64,000 nucleotides of DNA from SAR86 cluster bacterium AG-447-A08 (GTDB lineage: Bacteria > Pseudomonadota > Gammaproteobacteria > Magnimaribacterales > Magnimaribacteraceae): contig QCQA01000001.1 of NCBI GenBank assembly GCA_003212335.1, positions 62,001 to 126,000 on the forward strand, read 5' to 3'. Both the position numbers and the translations under genes were made by a program. The notes beneath the pieces are model-generated. The model had not been told where the DNA came from. It did not search any database and was given only the letters and a program-made list of their open reading frames with translations. Below are positions 7,621-19,682 of this stretch, in pieces; within the stretch, counting starts at the first letter, position 1; each line of letters begins with the position of its first letter.

Positions 7621-9375
7621 TTGAGAGAAGAAAATCTTTTTTCAGAGGAGTACGACGATTTTTACTCTTCCTTGAAAGGTGCTGTAGAAGAGTGCAAACA
7701 TGTTTTTATAGAGGGTAACAATTTAATAAATAGGTTTAAAGAACTAGAGCAGAACGCTACATTTTTTATAGGTGAATTGGGGTTTGGTGTAGGAATAAAT
7801 TTCATCACAACTTGCTCTGAATGGCTCAAACATACAAGAGATAATCAGAAGTTAGAATTCTATTCATTTGATAAATATCTTTTTAAACCTGAACATTTCA
7901 AAAAATTAGTAAGCACTCATACTGAATTATCTGAATATATAATCGAATATGAGAGTAATTACCCAAAAAACATAGAGGGCATCCAAAAAATAAGTCTTTT
8001 TAAAGGTAGAATTATATTGAATTTGATATTGGGTGATATTTCTTCTACACAGAGCTATCTTGAACAAATTGATACTATTGATGCATGGTTTTTTGATGGA
8101 TTTTCACCCTCCAAGAACCCAGAACTTTGGACAAAACAATTATTTTCGAAAATCAATAATAGTTGTCATGCTGAATCAACCTTTTCAACTTATTCATCTT
8201 CAGGGTATGTCAAAAAGAATCTGAAAGATGCAGGTTTTGGTTATGAGAAAGTCAAAGGATTTTCGCATAAGCGACATATGCTTAAAGGCCTTTCAAGCTC
8301 AAGAAAAGAAAAGACATCTTTAAAAGGTTTAAAAGTAGCTGTCATAGGGTCGGGAATAGCCGGTTGCACTGTAAGTTATTTTCTTTCCAAGCAAGGTATT
8401 GAAGTAGATCTTTATGAGCAAGAGGAAGATATATGTACCGGTGCATCCTCACACGAATTATTGGTTACTTATCCAAGATTATCTGCACATGATACCCCTT
8501 ACGGAAGGTTTAATTTACACGCCTACGTATATGCGACAAATTTTTATGAGAGCCTTCAAACATCGGCATGGCAACAAACTGGTGTTTTGGTTTTAAACCA
8601 TGATTATGATTCAAACAAGAAGCAAGATTCACTGATACAAAGTAGGAACGATAACCTTATTTTTGAAGCACTTGACTCCAAAGAAGCCTCTCAGGTTGCA
8701 GGTATAGAAATAATAACTCCTGCAATGTTGTATAGAGATGCGGGATACATTTTACCTAAACAAATTTGTGAAGAGTTAATTGAACATCCAAAAATAAATT
8801 TACAATTATCTACAACCATCAAAAAAGTTATAGAGTCAGGAAATAAAGTCTCTTTGATTATTAATGATAAAACAAAAAAATATGATTTTGTTTGCTTATG
8901 TGCCGGTAGTGATACAGAAAAATTATATAAATTAGAAGGATTCAGTAAAAAAAGAGGACAAGTAACACATATAAATAGTAGAAATATATTTTCAGACATC
9001 AATTTACCAATTTGTGGGAAAGGATATATTTCACCTGAGATTAATAATATACATGTAGTGGGTTCTAGTTATAGTGATATCGATACATTAGATGTCTTAG
9101 AGGAAGAGCATCAACATAATCTGGAAAACTTAAAAGTCATTAATAATGCACAAGCAGAAATTAAGACGGGTAAGGTTGGGTTTAGGGCTGTCTCAAAGGA
9201 TCATATGCCGGTTGTAGGTAATCAAGGTAGGGTCTTTGTTAATACATGTCATGGATCACGAGCTTCAGTAACTGCCCCAATTTGTGCTGACATAGTTTCT
9301 AGTCTTATATCAGGAAAAGCACCACCTCTTGAAAAAAGAGAATTAGAATCTTTGTCTCCAAATAGATTTAATTAA
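7621..9375 (+). CDS. mnmC: Bifunctional tRNA 5-(methylaminomethyl)-2-thiouridine enzyme MnmC
   Basis: MnmC finishes the wobble modification mnm5(s2)U34. Its FAD domain removes the carboxymethyl group and its methyltransferase domain then adds a methyl group from SAM. The SAM-binding motif GELGFGVGIN is at 51-60. The characteristic DGFSPSKNPELW is near 160-171. The FAD-binding motif VIGSGIAGC starts the oxidoreductase half near 240. Both domains are present, at 584 residues. The start is uncertain: no ATG exists upstream in frame, the TTG at 7621 lacks a ribosome-binding site, and it begins several residues later than the family's usual N-terminus. The 3' end overlaps the convergent lipoprotein gene by 8 bp. 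Confidence 0.92.
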   Translation: MREENLFSEEYDDFYSSLKGAVEECKHVFIEGNNLINRFKELEQNATFFIGELGFGVGINFITTCSEWLKHTRDNQKLEFYSFDKYLFKPEHFKKLVSTHTELSEYIIEYESNYPKNIEGIQKISLFKGRIILNLILGDISSTQSYLEQIDTIDAWFFDGFSPSKNPELWTKQLFSKINNSCHAESTFSTYSSSGYVKKNLKDAGFGYEKVKGFSHKRHMLKGLSSSRKEKTSLKGLKVAVIGSGIAGCTVSYFLSKQGIEVDLYEQEEDICTGASSHELLVTYPRLSAHDTPYGRFNLHAYVYATNFYESLQTSAWQQTGVLVLNHDYDSNKKQDSLIQSRNDNLIFEALDSKEASQVAGIEIITPAMLYRDAGYILPKQICEELIEHPKINLQLSTTIKKVIESGNKVSLIINDKTKKYDFVCLCAGSDTEKLYKLEGFSKKRGQVTHINSRNIFSDINLPICGKGYISPEINNIHVVGSSYSDIDTLDVLEEEHQHNLENLKVINNAQAEIKTGKVGFRAVSKDHMPVVGNQGRVFVNTCHGSRASVTAPICADIVSSLISGKAPPLEKRELESLSPNRFN

Positions 9376-9895
9376 AGCTTGAGAGTATTTGCCCAACAAG
9401 AGAATCGACGCTTGATTGATTATATTGTTCGCTAGGTCTTTTCAATCTAGTAAAGGCGTACCAAATAACATCTCCTGTTTCATTGTCGTAAACTCTAATT
9501 GCTATCTCATCATTATCTGATCTGATATATCTTTGATCTCTTGAATCAAAATACCTGTAGCCATAGTAACCAAAGCCGCCTAAATCTGAAGATCTCTCAA
9601 TCTCTCTTTTAGATCCAAGATAGAATCTAACACTCATTTGGGAATCATCTGATTTAGAAAGCCCTTTATTTAATAAAGTAGATTCAATTGATCTAGCTAT
9701 TCTCTGAATCAAAATTGGATTGATACTGATTTCACTCTCTTGATCTTCAAGCGAAGGAGTAATAACAGAGAATGTTTTGTATGAGGATAGATTATATTGA
9801 GTATCGAAATCTGATTGGACAGCTAAAGAGCTTGTACAAGCGCCAAGACCTAGAAAAGTTACAGTTATTAGGAATAGTTTAATATTAAATTGCAT
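9368..9895 (-). CDS. DUF4136-like lipoprotein
   Basis: A 175-residue predicted outer-membrane or periplasmic lipoprotein. The signal peptide runs to the lipobox LGAC with Cys20. The mature part begins near FDTQYNLSSYKTFSVI, then a serine/isoleucine-rich stretch, then YFLGSKREIE and a final VIWYAFTRLK. This pattern (a YxTF-like start and a D-V-I-W-x-A late motif) fits the DUF4136 family, whose molecular role is unknown. It lies 9 bp downstream of another lipoprotein gene in the ligA operon direction and may be cotranscribed with it. Confidence 0.75.
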   Translation of the reverse strand: MQFNIKLFLITVTFLGLGACTSSLAVQSDFDTQYNLSSYKTFSVITPSLEDQESEISINPILIQRIARSIESTLLNKGLSKSDDSQMSVRFYLGSKREIERSSDLGGFGYYGYRYFDSRDQRYIRSDNDEIAIRVYDNETGDVIWYAFTRLKRPSEQYNQSSVDSLVGQILSSFN

Positions 9896-9904
9896 AGTTT
9901 AATT

Positions 9905-10507
9905 TTAGAAAAAAAAGAATCTTTTTCCTAATTTTTTCTTACAGCTATTGTACTGAACTCTATATCTATCTGACTGCCTTTGAACCTTGTCAGCAACAGA
10001 TAGGAGCCAAGGTTTAGTTCTGTAGCTTCCTTTTTTGTACCCTCCTCTTCCTTCGTGATATGCAAGATAAAGATTTCTGGCATCTGTAAGTGGAATACGA
10101 AGCTGCTTATGCGTTTTGTAGTTATACCAACCGACAAAATCTACTGAATCTTCAAAATCATTTCTGCTCGAAAACCATCCTCCCCTATCATTAAGATACA
10201 TCTCCCACGTACCGTCTATAGCCTGAGCATAACCTCTAGCACTAGTAACTCTTTTCCATGGAATAAAGCCGAGTAATTTAGTTCTTTCTGGTCTAGCATC
10301 TGCTCTAAAACTTGATTCTTGTTTAATTATAGCCATTGAGACATAAACAGGAATTTTCCATCTCTTTTCTGTTTTCTTTGCAGCTTTATACCAACTATAC
10401 CTTTCTTTAAAAATCTTACAGACATCTGTTGTGGTGCTCGGAGGACTATTAGAAGCGCATCCAGCAAAAAAAACCAAGCTTAGAAAAAGGATGAATGAAT
10501 TTCGCAT
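9905..10507 (-). CDS. Lipoprotein with a lytic-transglycosylase-like (SLT) domain
   Basis: A 200-residue lipoprotein. The signal peptide ends in the lipobox FAGC (Cys17). The catalytic-type motif IIKQESSFRADARP is centred on Glu64, followed by SARGYAQAIDGTW and a YNYKT...AYHEGRGGYKKGSY region. These match the goose-lysozyme-like fold of soluble lytic transglycosylases, which cleave peptidoglycan glycan strands. It is a compact single-domain form. Its ATG abuts the ligA stop, so it probably belongs to the smc-zipA-ligA transcription unit. A bulky basic tail (KKKLGKRFFFF) closes the protein. Confidence 0.8.
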   Translation of the reverse strand: MRNSFILFLSLVFFAGCASNSPPSTTTDVCKIFKERYSWYKAAKKTEKRWKIPVYVSMAIIKQESSFRADARPERTKLLGFIPWKRVTSARGYAQAIDGTWEMYLNDRGGWFSSRNDFEDSVDFVGWYNYKTHKQLRIPLTDARNLYLAYHEGRGGYKKGSYRTKPWLLSVADKVQRQSDRYRVQYNSCKKKLGKRFFFF

Positions 10508-13194
<2,687 letters not shown>

Positions 13195-13195
13195 A

Positions 13196-15661
13196 TTAAC
13201 TTGCAGCCATTTCTACTGCTTGATCGACATCAACAGCGACCATTCTGGACACTCCCGGTTCTTGCATCGTAACACCCATTAGATGCTTACTTTTTTCCAT
13301 AGAGATTTTATTATGTGTGATATAAACAAATTGTACTCTTTGAGACATTTCATCAACCAAGTCAATAAATCTCATAGTATTGAGATCATCTAAAGGAGCA
13401 TCAACCTCATCAAGTAAACAAAAGGGAGCGGGATTTAATTCAAAGAAAGCAAAAACAGTTGCTATAGCAGTTAGAGCCTTTTCACCTCCTGATAATTGAG
13501 AAACGCTAGCATTCTTCTTTCCAGGCGGTCTTGCTGAAATACCAATACCACAAGTTAAAAGATCATCTCCTAACATTACTAACTCTGCATGACCTCCTCC
13601 GAATAATTTTGGAAATGATTGAGATAAGCTTTGATTTAATTTATCAAAAGTATCTTTGAAGGTTGTTCTAGTTTCTTTATCTATTTTGGTTATGGCCCTT
13701 TCAAGTGTCTCTAGAGCTTGCATAAGCTCATTATGCTGTTCATCAAGCAACTCTTTTCTTTTTGATTCTTGATCATATTCTTCCATGGCAGCTAAATTGA
13801 TCGCTCCAAGTCTAGAAATCTTTAGCTCAATAGCTTCTAAGTCAGCAGAATAACTTTCCACAGATTTATCATCTACCAATTCATTTTTTATTTTCGAAAG
13901 ATCGCCCTCGAGCTCTTCAACCTGTTTCTCAATATTATTCTGTTCAATCTTGGATGCCTGTCTTTCCAATCTAAGATTTTCGAGAAGTTCTCTTAAGGTG
14001 ATAGCAGCCTGTTCCTTTTCTATCTTTTCTCTTTCTATCTTATGTATGGAGGCATTGCATTCTTCTATAGCTTTTCTTGACTCCAACAAATTCTCTTCGA
14101 CTTTGAGCCTGTCTGATAATAGTTGATCAAGCTTTTCTTGAATTTCATTTATCGGTTGAGTTAACTCTTTTGATTCTTCTTCTAGATCTCTATTTTCTTG
14201 AGTAAGGTCTTGAAGTTTTGTACTGATATGAGAATCTTCTGAGTTCATAGAAGCCAATTTGGCTTGAAGCTCTGCATATTTATCTGTTTTTTCTATTAAA
14301 TTGATTCTCTGTTGCTTTGCTCCTTCAGACGCATTGATTAAAAAATCTTGGGTAAGCTTGGTCAATTTATTTGGTTCAGTTTCAAGTTTCTTCAGATCAT
14401 TTTGTAGTGACTCGATCTTTCGTAAGTCATCATCTACAGAATCGTTATTGGATAATTTAGATTTAATTGAACCTATTGAATTAACAATATTATTCAATAT
14501 ATCTTTAGTTTCTGTAATGAAAATAAGCCACAATCCTTCAATCTTTTCAGCTTCGGCAGTATCAGGACCATCAGTATTCTCTTTTAGTGACTTTAATTCA
14601 TCTTCTATAGCGCTGATTTCTAATTGTGCTGAGGACTTATTTTCACTCAGTTTTTCAATTTCTCTGTTCCTGGTATCAATTTGTATCTTATTAGTTGATA
14701 TCTTTTCAGCTATCTCATTAACTCTGTCTTTTTTCAAAGAGATTTCTTGTTCCGTCCTAGATATATCAGCACCAAAACTATAAAACTCTTGTTGGACTTT
14801 ATCTAGCGCAGTTTGAAGTTCAATCTGTTTAGCTCTCAATTTAATGATCTCGCTATCAGAGGTATTTTTTTGAGAATTAATCTCCTCTACCTTAAGTTCT
14901 TGATCCTTAACTTCTTTTTCTTTAGCCACAAGTAGTGAAGAGACGTCTCTCCACTTAGAACCCAAAAGCATTAACTGAGCTTTAGTCTCATCTTTTCTAA
15001 GTTCATGATACTTTTCTGCAGCTTTGGCCTGCCTTTGAAGCTTAAAGAGCAATCGAGAAATTTCTTCTCTTAAATCTTCTAATCTCGATAGGTTTTCTTT
15101 CGTTCTCTTTATACGTGACTCTGTTTCTTTTTTTCTTTCTAAATATCTAGAAATACCAGCAACTTCTTCTATGTAGCCTCTCATTTCTTCTGGCTTTGCA
15201 CTCACTAGCTGCGAGATCATTCCCTGCTCGATAATTGCATAAGATCTAGGACCTAAACCTGTTCCTAAAAAAACATCAGTTATATCTTTTTTTCTACAAC
15301 TGGTTCCATTCAAATAGTAATTAGATTGACCATCGAGCTCTAAGCTCCTGCGAACAGAGATTTCACTATAGCTAGAAAATTCTCCTCCTATACGTCCTTC
15401 CTTGTTGTCAAAAAATAGTTCAACTGAGGCTTTAGAGACTGGTTTTCTTGAAGAGGAGCCATTAAAAACAACATCGGTCATAGAATCACTTCTCAGGTTC
15501 TTGGCAGAGCTTTCACCTAAAACCCAACGAACTGCATCAATCACATTGGATTTTCCACAACCATTTGGGCCAACAATACAAGACATGCTTGAAGGAAAGG
15601 TAACCGATGTAGGATCAACAAATGATTTAAAACCTGATAGCTTTATCGAATTAAGTCGCAT
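13196..15661 (-). CDS. smc: Chromosome segregation protein SMC, short form without a recognisable hinge
   Basis: SMC ATPases organise and segregate the chromosome. Both head halves are present. Walker A GPNGCGKS is at 31-38 and the N-lobe continues through EEVAGISRYLERK. The signature LSGGEKALTAIA starts at 723 and Walker B FCLLDEVDAPLDD includes D751-E752. The protein is 821 residues, against about 1150-1190 in most bacteria. The roughly 500 residues between the heads are coiled-coil-like. The middle (about 365-480) has no glycine-rich hinge domain and no CxxC zinc hook. It heads smc-zipA-ligA, downstream of ccmI. ScpA and ScpB are not in the window. Confidence 0.93.
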   Translation of the reverse strand: MRLNSIKLSGFKSFVDPTSVTFPSSMSCIVGPNGCGKSNVIDAVRWVLGESSAKNLRSDSMTDVVFNGSSSRKPVSKASVELFFDNKEGRIGGEFSSYSEISVRRSLELDGQSNYYLNGTSCRKKDITDVFLGTGLGPRSYAIIEQGMISQLVSAKPEEMRGYIEEVAGISRYLERKKETESRIKRTKENLSRLEDLREEISRLLFKLQRQAKAAEKYHELRKDETKAQLMLLGSKWRDVSSLLVAKEKEVKDQELKVEEINSQKNTSDSEIIKLRAKQIELQTALDKVQQEFYSFGADISRTEQEISLKKDRVNEIAEKISTNKIQIDTRNREIEKLSENKSSAQLEISAIEDELKSLKENTDGPDTAEAEKIEGLWLIFITETKDILNNIVNSIGSIKSKLSNNDSVDDDLRKIESLQNDLKKLETEPNKLTKLTQDFLINASEGAKQQRINLIEKTDKYAELQAKLASMNSEDSHISTKLQDLTQENRDLEEESKELTQPINEIQEKLDQLLSDRLKVEENLLESRKAIEECNASIHKIEREKIEKEQAAITLRELLENLRLERQASKIEQNNIEKQVEELEGDLSKIKNELVDDKSVESYSADLEAIELKISRLGAINLAAMEEYDQESKRKELLDEQHNELMQALETLERAITKIDKETRTTFKDTFDKLNQSLSQSFPKLFGGGHAELVMLGDDLLTCGIGISARPPGKKNASVSQLSGGEKALTAIATVFAFFELNPAPFCLLDEVDAPLDDLNTMRFIDLVDEMSQRVQFVYITHNKISMEKSKHLMGVTMQEPGVSRMVAVDVDQAVEMAAS

Positions 15662-15770
15662 TTTTAAATTCCTTTAGAGGGTAAGAAACCAATGCCTTGA
15701 AGAAAGACACTAATGAAACAAAATAAGCTTTCATTTGCTTAGAAAGTTTAGTCTATAAAGTCTTCGGAAA

Positions 15771-16436
15771 CTACTGATTTTTTCTTTTTTTTACTGCTTC
15801 TATAAGGGCCTTTAAGTCATTTCTTTCTTTTTTAGAATTTAAGAAAGGTACAGCTCGATTCCATAGATCTATCGTTAAAGAGATATTATTATTTTCAAGT
15901 TCAAAAAGACCTTTTAGGGTCAAGGCAGAAGGATTATTTGGATTTTTTAACAAAGCTTCGTCCAGTACTGTCTTAAGGCGTTCATCAAATTTTTTCTCGT
16001 TACTCAAGAATAGAACTTGGGCAAATTCCGCAATAACATTTCCATCTAATTCCTTTTGAAATCTACCATAGATTTCTTCATACACTTCCCTTGAAAGGGA
16101 AAATTCATTTACATCTTTTAATTGTCTGGCAAGTATATAAAGTTCCCCAGCTTGAGCATCTTCTTTAGCAACTAAATTAGTTACAAGATCTTCAACATCT
16201 TCTCTAACTTTTTCTTTAGATTCTGTATTGCCTTTAAGAAAAATCTCCAAAGCAAGTTTTTGATTAACTAAATCAAAGGATCCTTTAGATAGGAACTTAT
16301 CGTAAAGGGTTAGAGAAAGAGCTGCAGCAATAAGTGAGGTTGCTATATTTCTGTTAAATCTCAAATAATCTTTCTTATCAGCTAAAACCAAGTAAAAGGA
16401 TAAAAATAAAATCAGGAAAAGATAAAAATAGAACAC
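15771..16436 (-). CDS. ccmI: Cytochrome c maturation protein CcmI (TPR, short form)
   Basis: CcmI presents apocytochrome c to the CcmF/CcmH heme lyase. This 221-residue protein has an N-terminal membrane segment (MFYFYLFLILFLSFYLVLA), a second hydrophobic stretch near 30-45 (IATSLIAAALSLTLY), and a tetratricopeptide-like C-terminal half (NPNNPSALTLKGLFELEN). It is shorter than typical CcmI (about 400 residues), apparently lacking the extended C-terminal region. It starts 4 bp after ccmH, as the last gene of the ccm cluster. Assignment relies on position and architecture. Confidence 0.85.
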   Translation of the reverse strand: MFYFYLFLILFLSFYLVLADKKDYLRFNRNIATSLIAAALSLTLYDKFLSKGSFDLVNQKLALEIFLKGNTESKEKVREDVEDLVTNLVAKEDAQAGELYILARQLKDVNEFSLSREVYEEIYGRFQKELDGNVIAEFAQVLFLSNEKKFDERLKTVLDEALLKNPNNPSALTLKGLFELENNNISLTIDLWNRAVPFLNSKKERNDLKALIEAVKKRKNQ

Positions 16437-16440
16437 TTAA

Positions 16441-16842
16441 CTATCTCTTCCTAACAAACAAAATTATAAATATAGCTAAAAGTATCAACAGGAAAGGACC
16501 GAACCAAAGAATATATGTAGCGGGCTCAATAGGAGGGTTGTAAATAATAAAATTTCCATATCTTTGAACTAAATGAGATTTAATTTGTTCTGCTGAATTT
16601 CCTTCTAGCACAAGCTCATAGACTTCTCTTTTCAGATCATTTGAAATGGGAGAATTAGAACCCGAGAGATTAGAGCTTTGGCACTTAGGACACCTTAACT
16701 CATTAAGCAGAGAATAGAATAAAGTTTCTTTAGCTTCGGAAGAAAATGGATAGGCATCATTGTTAAAATCTAATTTATTTTCTTCATCTCCAGATATTTC
16801 GATTGAGAAGACGAGGAAGAATAGAGGTATCAACTTATTCAT
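16441..16842 (-). CDS. ccmH: Cytochrome c maturation thiol oxidoreductase CcmH
   Basis: CcmH keeps the apocytochrome CXXCH cysteines reduced and works with CcmF. After a signal peptide, the conserved LRCPKCQ motif carries C51 and C54. A C-terminal membrane anchor (YILWFGPFLLILLAIFIILF) ends in RKR. The ATG at 16842 was chosen rather than an upstream TTG, because it gives MNKLIPLFFLVF as a normal signal peptide and overlaps the ccmG stop by 8 bp, a typical coupling. Confidence 0.93.
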   Translation of the reverse strand: MNKLIPLFFLVFSIEISGDEENKLDFNNDAYPFSSEAKETLFYSLLNELRCPKCQSSNLSGSNSPISNDLKREVYELVLEGNSAEQIKSHLVQRYGNFIIYNPPIEPATYILWFGPFLLILLAIFIILFVRKR

Positions 16843-17356
16843 TGAGGTATTTTGCAAACTTTTTTTCCCAAACTGTTTCGTCTACAACTCCGACATGTCT
16901 TTCACGTATCACACCATTTTTGTCGACAAAGAATGTTTCAGGCGCTCCGTAGACACCTAAATCTATCGCCAACCTACCTTCAAAATCATAAATTGAAAAT
17001 TCGTAAGGATCTCCATCTCTTTCTAATAAAGATAGAGCTTTTGTCCTATTATCTTTGTAATTTAAACCATAAATAGTTAAGACTGATTCATTCTTTAATT
17101 GCATCAAGAAAGGATGCTCTACTCTACAGGCTATACACCATGTAGCCCATACGTTGATCAAGGCAGGAAGCTTAGAAATATCTCCTTTGGTAAGGGTTTT
17201 ATTATCATTCGAGAGGGCGGAAAGAGAGAAATCTGGAAAATCACTATCTACTAAAGCTGTTTCTAACTGATCATCCTTTTCAGATAAAAAAGAAAAAAGC
17301 ACAATTAGTAAGACAACAAAAATAGCTAAAGGAAATATATCAATAACTTTTTTCAT
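16835..17356 (-). CDS. ccmG: Periplasmic thioredoxin-like CcmG/DsbE
   Basis: A membrane-anchored thioredoxin-fold protein that passes reductant to apocytochrome c or CcmH. The N-terminal anchor is at about 7-24 (IFPLAIFVVLLIVLFSFL). The active site NVWATWCIACRVEH has C74 and C77, and the later GVYGAPETFFVDKNG holds the cis-proline region typical of CcmG. Its length of 173 residues is normal. It overlaps ccmF by 4 bp upstream and ccmH by 8 bp downstream. Confidence 0.95.
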   Translation of the reverse strand: MKKVIDIFPLAIFVVLLIVLFSFLSEKDDQLETALVDSDFPDFSLSALSNDNKTLTKGDISKLPALINVWATWCIACRVEHPFLMQLKNESVLTIYGLNYKDNRTKALSLLERDGDPYEFSIYDFEGRLAIDLGVYGAPETFFVDKNGVIRERHVGVVDETVWEKKFAKYLNE

Positions 17357-19260
17357 GTTTTTCTAACTCTTTTAATTCCAGCCAATAAACTGCCAATTGC
17401 AATCATTAGGGCTCCCAACCATATCCATCGGATAAATGGTTTAATTTGAACTTTAAAAGACCAAATATCCGCCTCTAAATTATCTCCCATAGAAATATAT
17501 AAATCCTGAAATATTTCTGTTTTTATTCCAGCTTCAGTTGTAAGTTGACCTGAAGGCGAATAAGTTCTCTTTTCAGTCAATACATCAGAAATATTTGAAC
17601 CATCACTGAATGACATGGTAGCCGATTTAGAAAAATAATTTGGCCCCATAATATCCTCTGTATTTTTGAAAAGAATAGTTTGATTACCAAATTCTACTGA
17701 ATCATCAGGAGCTAGTATTATCTCTTTCTCTATGGAATAACTTGAAACCACAGCTACACCTAAAGTGAGAATTGCCATCCCCGAATGAGCAAAAGTTACA
17801 GCAGCTCTTTTTCTTAAGAATCTCCAGTAATTTAAGTTTTTGTTCTTATTAATTTGAAGTGTGCCCATCAAAATCCAAGAAGATAAAAATATTGTAGCGA
17901 AAGAGGTTAAATGCAAATTATCAAAAAGAATAAACAGGATGATAAGTATCAATACAAAGATTGAAACACTTTCGATGAGTAATCTTGGTAAAAATTTAAA
18001 AGATGAAGAAGTGCCCCAAGATAGGTACAAAGCAAATCCTTGCAGTAATCCTAAAGCTAAAGCGAAAGGAAAAAGGATTACTTCAAAGTATGGTGCCCCA
18101 ACAGAAATTTGTTTTCCATCTGTAATAGCTTCATAAATAAGAGGAAAGATTGTTCCAAATAAGATTGAAACAGCAAGGACGACTAGGAGAAGATTGTTCA
18201 GTAAAAAACCAAATTCTTTTGAGGTCAATTCATAAGAAGGTGTTGTCTCATTTTCAAAATCTTTAATTGAATAGATGAATAAACTACCAATTATAAAAAA
18301 GGCCAATATACCCAAAATAAAGAGTCCTCTCTCTGGATCAAGGGCAAAGGCATGAACTGAAGTTAATATTCCAGATCTTACCAAAAAGGTACCAAGTAAG
18401 CTTGTTGCAAAAGCAAATATTGATAAAAGAATAGACCATTTACCATAAACACCTCGGTTTTCGCTAGCTATCAAAGAATGAAATAAAGCCACAGATAGGA
18501 GCCAAGGAATGAATGCCGCGTTTTCTACTGGATCCCAAAACCACCAGCCTCCCCAACCCAACTCATAATAGGCCCACCAGCTTCCCAACGCTATTCCCAA
18601 TGTCAAAAAGCTGCATGACATGAGAGTCCAAGGCCTAGAGTTGCTGGCCCATTCTTTTGTATCTTTGCTAAAGAGCATTGCTGCTACAGATATAGCAAAA
18701 GGAATCATGAGACCTGAATAACCAAAATATAATAAAGGTGGATGGACAGTAAACGCAATGTCTTGAAGTGAAGGGTTTAAATCAGCTCCACTTAAGGGCG
18801 GGATAGGCAATATCCTTTCAAAAGGATTTGATGTAAAAAGTGTAAATAATGAGAAGGCAAATATCACTTGGCAAGAAATAGAAAATACAGTGGAAATGTA
18901 ATCTTTATCTTTAGAATTGTTAAAAAACATATAGGCTATCAACCAGCCGTTCATCGCCAATATCCAGAGCAAAAGAGAGCCTTCGTGAGCTCCCCAGGTA
19001 GCAGCTAATTTATAATAATTTGGTAAATTGATATTTGAGTTTTGAGAGACGTAGGCAACAGAGAAATCATCTATCAAAAAGGAATAGATCAATACGAGGA
19101 AAGGCACAAGTATTAGAAAGAATAAAAAAACAGATAACTTCTTTGTAGGGATAGAAAGAAAATCATTCTTTGAATAAATTGCTGCTAGTGGCAGTATTCC
19201 TCCCATGAAGCTTAGAACCAAATGAGATATTAAAATTATATGGCCTATTTCAGGGATCAT
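17353..19260 (-). CDS. ccmF: Cytochrome c heme lyase subunit CcmF
   Basis: An integral membrane protein of the system I cytochrome c maturation heme lyase, 635 residues with many transmembrane helices. The heme-handling WWD signature WGGWWFWDPVENAAF is at about 236-250. ATWGAHEGSLLLW and TVHPPLLYFGYSG supply conserved histidines. It sits between ccmE and ccmG with 4-bp overlaps on both sides, so all are translated from one mRNA. Confidence 0.97.
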   Translation of the reverse strand: MIPEIGHIILISHLVLSFMGGILPLAAIYSKNDFLSIPTKKLSVFLFFLILVPFLVLIYSFLIDDFSVAYVSQNSNINLPNYYKLAATWGAHEGSLLLWILAMNGWLIAYMFFNNSKDKDYISTVFSISCQVIFAFSLFTLFTSNPFERILPIPPLSGADLNPSLQDIAFTVHPPLLYFGYSGLMIPFAISVAAMLFSKDTKEWASNSRPWTLMSCSFLTLGIALGSWWAYYELGWGGWWFWDPVENAAFIPWLLSVALFHSLIASENRGVYGKWSILLSIFAFATSLLGTFLVRSGILTSVHAFALDPERGLFILGILAFFIIGSLFIYSIKDFENETTPSYELTSKEFGFLLNNLLLVVLAVSILFGTIFPLIYEAITDGKQISVGAPYFEVILFPFALALGLLQGFALYLSWGTSSSFKFLPRLLIESVSIFVLILIILFILFDNLHLTSFATIFLSSWILMGTLQINKNKNLNYWRFLRKRAAVTFAHSGMAILTLGVAVVSSYSIEKEIILAPDDSVEFGNQTILFKNTEDIMGPNYFSKSATMSFSDGSNISDVLTEKRTYSPSGQLTTEAGIKTEIFQDLYISMGDNLEADIWSFKVQIKPFIRWIWLGALMIAIGSLLAGIKRVRKT

Positions 19261-19682
19261 TCTTTAGAGTCTAATAACTTTGCAACTTCTGGAGGCATAT
19301 AGTTCTCGTCATGTTTAGCTAGAACTTCAATAGCAAGGAAATCTCCCTCTGGTGTTAGGTTACCCCTTACTACTACTCCGGCATTCTCGGCAAATAGATC
19401 GGGCAAAATGCCTTCATATTTAATCAGTAAATCATTTTGATAATCTGTAACTGTGAAACTTACATCTAAAGAATCTTTACTTTTAATAATTGAACCTGCT
19501 TTAACCATACCTCCAGCCCTAATAAGGGTGCCTTGATCTAAATTAGCTTCTTTAATTTCGGTTGGAGAATAGAATAAATTCATATTTTCGGATAGAGCAG
19601 ATACAACTAGCCAAGTGGCAAGTAAAGAACCAATCAAAATAGCTATCAAAGCATATAATCTTTGTTTCCTTATAGGGTTCAT
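19257..19682 (-). CDS. ccmE: Periplasmic heme chaperone CcmE
   Basis: CcmE covalently holds heme on a histidine and hands it to CcmF. This 141-residue protein has an N-terminal anchor (about 9-30) and an OB-fold domain. The heme-binding motif LAKHDENYMPPEV has His124, with Tyr128 as the expected axial ligand, matching H130/Y134 of the E. coli protein. It overlaps ccmD and ccmF by 4 bp each. Confidence 0.96.
   Translation of the reverse strand: MNPIRKQRLYALIAILIGSLLATWLVVSALSENMNLFYSPTEIKEANLDQGTLIRAGGMVKAGSIIKSKDSLDVSFTVTDYQNDLLIKYEGILPDLFAENAGVVVRGNLTPEGDFLAIEVLAKHDENYMPPEVAKLLDSKE

Noticed and set aside
14301..14783. Open frame antisense to smc
   Set aside because: A shadow of the coiled-coil region of smc on the other strand; composition is low-complexity Ser/Leu and no ribosome-binding site is evident.
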